Below the pieces are notes generated by a model. That model had not been told where the DNA came from and did not search any database. It saw nothing but the letters and a program-made list of their open reading frames with translations. A program made the position numbers and the translations under genes. This document shows, piece after piece, positions 4,615-5,689 of a DNA stretch of 5,689 bases. The DNA comes from Patescibacteria group bacterium (GTDB lineage: Bacteria; Patescibacteriota; Minisyncoccia; Phycocordibacterales; JANLHH01): NCBI GenBank assembly GCA_024654605.1, contig JANLHH010000140.1, forward strand, positions 1 through 5,689, written 5' to 3'. Position 1 is the stretch's first letter. Each line of letters opens with the position of its first letter.

Positions 4615-5457
4615 ATGTATATTTTATTTGATATTGGAGGCACTAAAATGCGCATAGCCCTATCGCGGGATGAAAAATCATTTAATGATCCCGTCATCGT
4701 GGATACGCCTCAAAAATTTGAAGATGGCATCAGTCTCTTTCGGGAGACTGTTTCGGCACTTGTGGGGGGAGAACGCATTCTCGCAATGGCTGGTGGTATT
4801 GCCGGAGTGTTTGATAAGAAAAAGGGCATGCTCTCCAACTCTCCCAATTTGCCTGATTGGATAGGAAAGCCCTTACGCGAAGAATTGGAAAAAGCTTGTG
4901 ATACAAAAGTTTTTATTGAGAATGATTCCGCTCTTGTAGGGTTGGGTGAGGCGCTTGTTGGTTCCGGCGGGGGATTTAACGTAGTGGCGTATATCACGGT
5001 GAGTACCGGCGTGGGCGGCGCGCGCATTATAGAAGGAAAAATTGATGAAGCGGTGATTGGTTTTGAACCCGGTCATCAGATCATTGATCCGGACAATACG
5101 CTTTGTCCCGAATGCGAAGGGAATGACCTTGAAAGTTATGTGTCAGGAGTAGCCGTGGGGAAACGATATGGCATGAAGCCTTACGAGATTAAAGAAGAAA
5201 CTCTTTGGGAAGAAACCTTGCCGAAATTCCTGGCGTACGGACTCAATAATACGGTTGTTCATTGGTCGCCTGATGTCGTGGTGCTTGGTGGTTCTATGAT
5301 TGTGGGGGACCCGGCGATTTCCGTTGAAGCGACAGAACGTTATCTCAAAGAGATCATGCATATTTTTCCAAACATTCCCGTCATTAAGAAAGCGACACTC
5401 GGGGCGGAAGGCGGTCTCCATGGTGCGCTCGCATACCTTAAACAAAACAGTGTATAA
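4615..5457 (+). CDS. ROK-family sugar kinase
   Basis: A 280-residue cytoplasmic kinase of the ROK family (glucokinase, N-acetylhexosamine kinases), transferring phosphate from ATP to a sugar hydroxyl. Phosphate-1 motif: DIGGTKMR at 6-13. Catalytic region: ENDS at 102-105, with Asp104 the probable general base. Phosphate-2: TVSTGVGGA at 128-136. The sugar-contacting Glu151 and His154 lie in GFEPGH (149-154). Adenosine-site glycines are in VVLGGS (222-227). The family zinc site is altered: His154, Cys164 and Cys167 remain, but the usual CxCG-x4-C spacing is changed and Asp171 stands where a cysteine is expected, just before Leu-Glu (172-173). There is no N-terminal helix-turn-helix, so it is an enzyme-type rather than a repressor-type ROK protein. 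The next gene starts 13 bases after its stop. The substrate cannot be told from sequence. Confidence 0.92.
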   Translation: MYILFDIGGTKMRIALSRDEKSFNDPVIVDTPQKFEDGISLFRETVSALVGGERILAMAGGIAGVFDKKKGMLSNSPNLPDWIGKPLREELEKACDTKVFIENDSALVGLGEALVGSGGGFNVVAYITVSTGVGGARIIEGKIDEAVIGFEPGHQIIDPDNTLCPECEGNDLESYVSGVAVGKRYGMKPYEIKEETLWEETLPKFLAYGLNNTVVHWSPDVVVLGGSMIVGDPAISVEATERYLKEIMHIFPNIPVIKKATLGAEGGLHGALAYLKQNSV

Positions 5458-5458
5458 T
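5453..5458 (+). promoter_or_regulatory. Perfect -10 box overlapping the ROK stop codon
   Basis: TATAAT (5453-5458) overlaps the TAA stop of the ROK gene and lies 12 bases before the ATG at 5471. It predicts a transcript with a leader of about six bases. The -35 region is poor, so read-through from the ROK promoter is an alternative. Confidence 0.5.
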
Positions 5459-5470
5459 AGTTAAATTATT

Positions 5471-5689
5471 ATGAATAATATTTTTTCCATGTTTGATCTC
5501 AATACAACCGTTTATGCTCTCGTTGTTGTTCTTGCGCTAGGAACAATTTATGCATGGTATCAATTTGCGTTAGTGCTCGCGCGCCAATGTGACACGTGCA
5601 GCGTGGACCTGAAAGCAAGCCCATTCAAATCGAAATGCTTCGTGGGCGCAATCTTTTTTTCAATCGCCTTTGTGCTCGCACTCAACACG
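5471..5689 (+). CDS. Cysteine-containing small membrane protein, partial
   Basis: An open frame of 73 codons that runs off the window without a stop. A hydrophobic helix at about 13-37 is followed by a polar loop holding CDTC (40-43) and Cys56, then a second hydrophobic helix from about 57 to 71. The three cysteines in a basic loop between two helices could bind a metal or form a disulfide. I do not recognise a named family. The start at 5471 is the first ATG after the ROK stop and has no Shine-Dalgarno, as for most genes here. Another ATG lies at codon 7. It may be co-transcribed with the ROK gene, but a functional link is not shown. Confidence 0.7.
   Translation, partial: MNNIFSMFDLNTTVYALVVVLALGTIYAWYQFALVLARQCDTCSVDLKASPFKSKCFVGAIFFSIAFVLALNT

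Noticed and set aside
5143..5445. Minus-strand frame inside the ROK gene
   Set aside because: It lies wholly antisense to a clear ROK kinase and has no supporting signals.
1..5689. Alternative genetic code with TGA read as glycine
   Set aside because: The recognised genes contain no internal TGA, and all conserved glycines use GGN codons, so the standard bacterial code fits.

Overview
The window looks like part of a Candidate Phyla Radiation (Patescibacteria, probably Parcubacteria-group) chromosome, on indirect evidence. Genes are short and tightly packed. Most start codons lie 6-12 bases downstream of a TATAAT-like box and lack a Shine-Dalgarno sequence, which suggests leaderless or near-leaderless mRNAs. 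Several small membrane proteins of unknown function are present, and TGA is read as a normal stop. No rRNA, tRNA, CRISPR array, insertion sequence or phage gene is visible.

Left part (1-1620): a minus-strand pair consists of the N-terminal end of a family 2 glycosyltransferase, which runs off the window, overlapping by 13 bases a DedA-family membrane protein. Divergent from it, across about 115 bases, is a second protein of the same superfamily (VTT/TVP38-like). The two DedA-superfamily genes beside a glycosyltransferase suggest lipid-carrier or envelope work. A hairpin with a U-rich tail follows the second gene.

Middle part (1525-4045): a DEAD-box RNA helicase with an N-terminal GGQR-repeat tail sits behind a near-consensus promoter and a predicted 160-base structured leader that includes the terminator-like hairpin. 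After its own terminator come a probable 36-residue membrane peptide, a four-cysteine zinc-ribbon protein resembling the BCAM0308/NMD3-like families, and a 66-residue coiled-coil plus single-membrane-helix protein.

Right part (4046-5689): a minus-strand 98-residue gene resembling the DUF397 family has the strongest expression signals in the window: a perfect -35 and -10, a hairpin at the predicted mRNA 5' end, the only clear Shine-Dalgarno, C-ending codons, and two 3' hairpins, the last a strong terminator. Divergent from it is a ROK-family sugar kinase, followed 13 bases later by the start of a cysteine-containing membrane protein cut by the window edge.

The most unusual points are the highly equipped 98-residue gene and the helicase leader. 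Neither amounts to a demonstrated new system.
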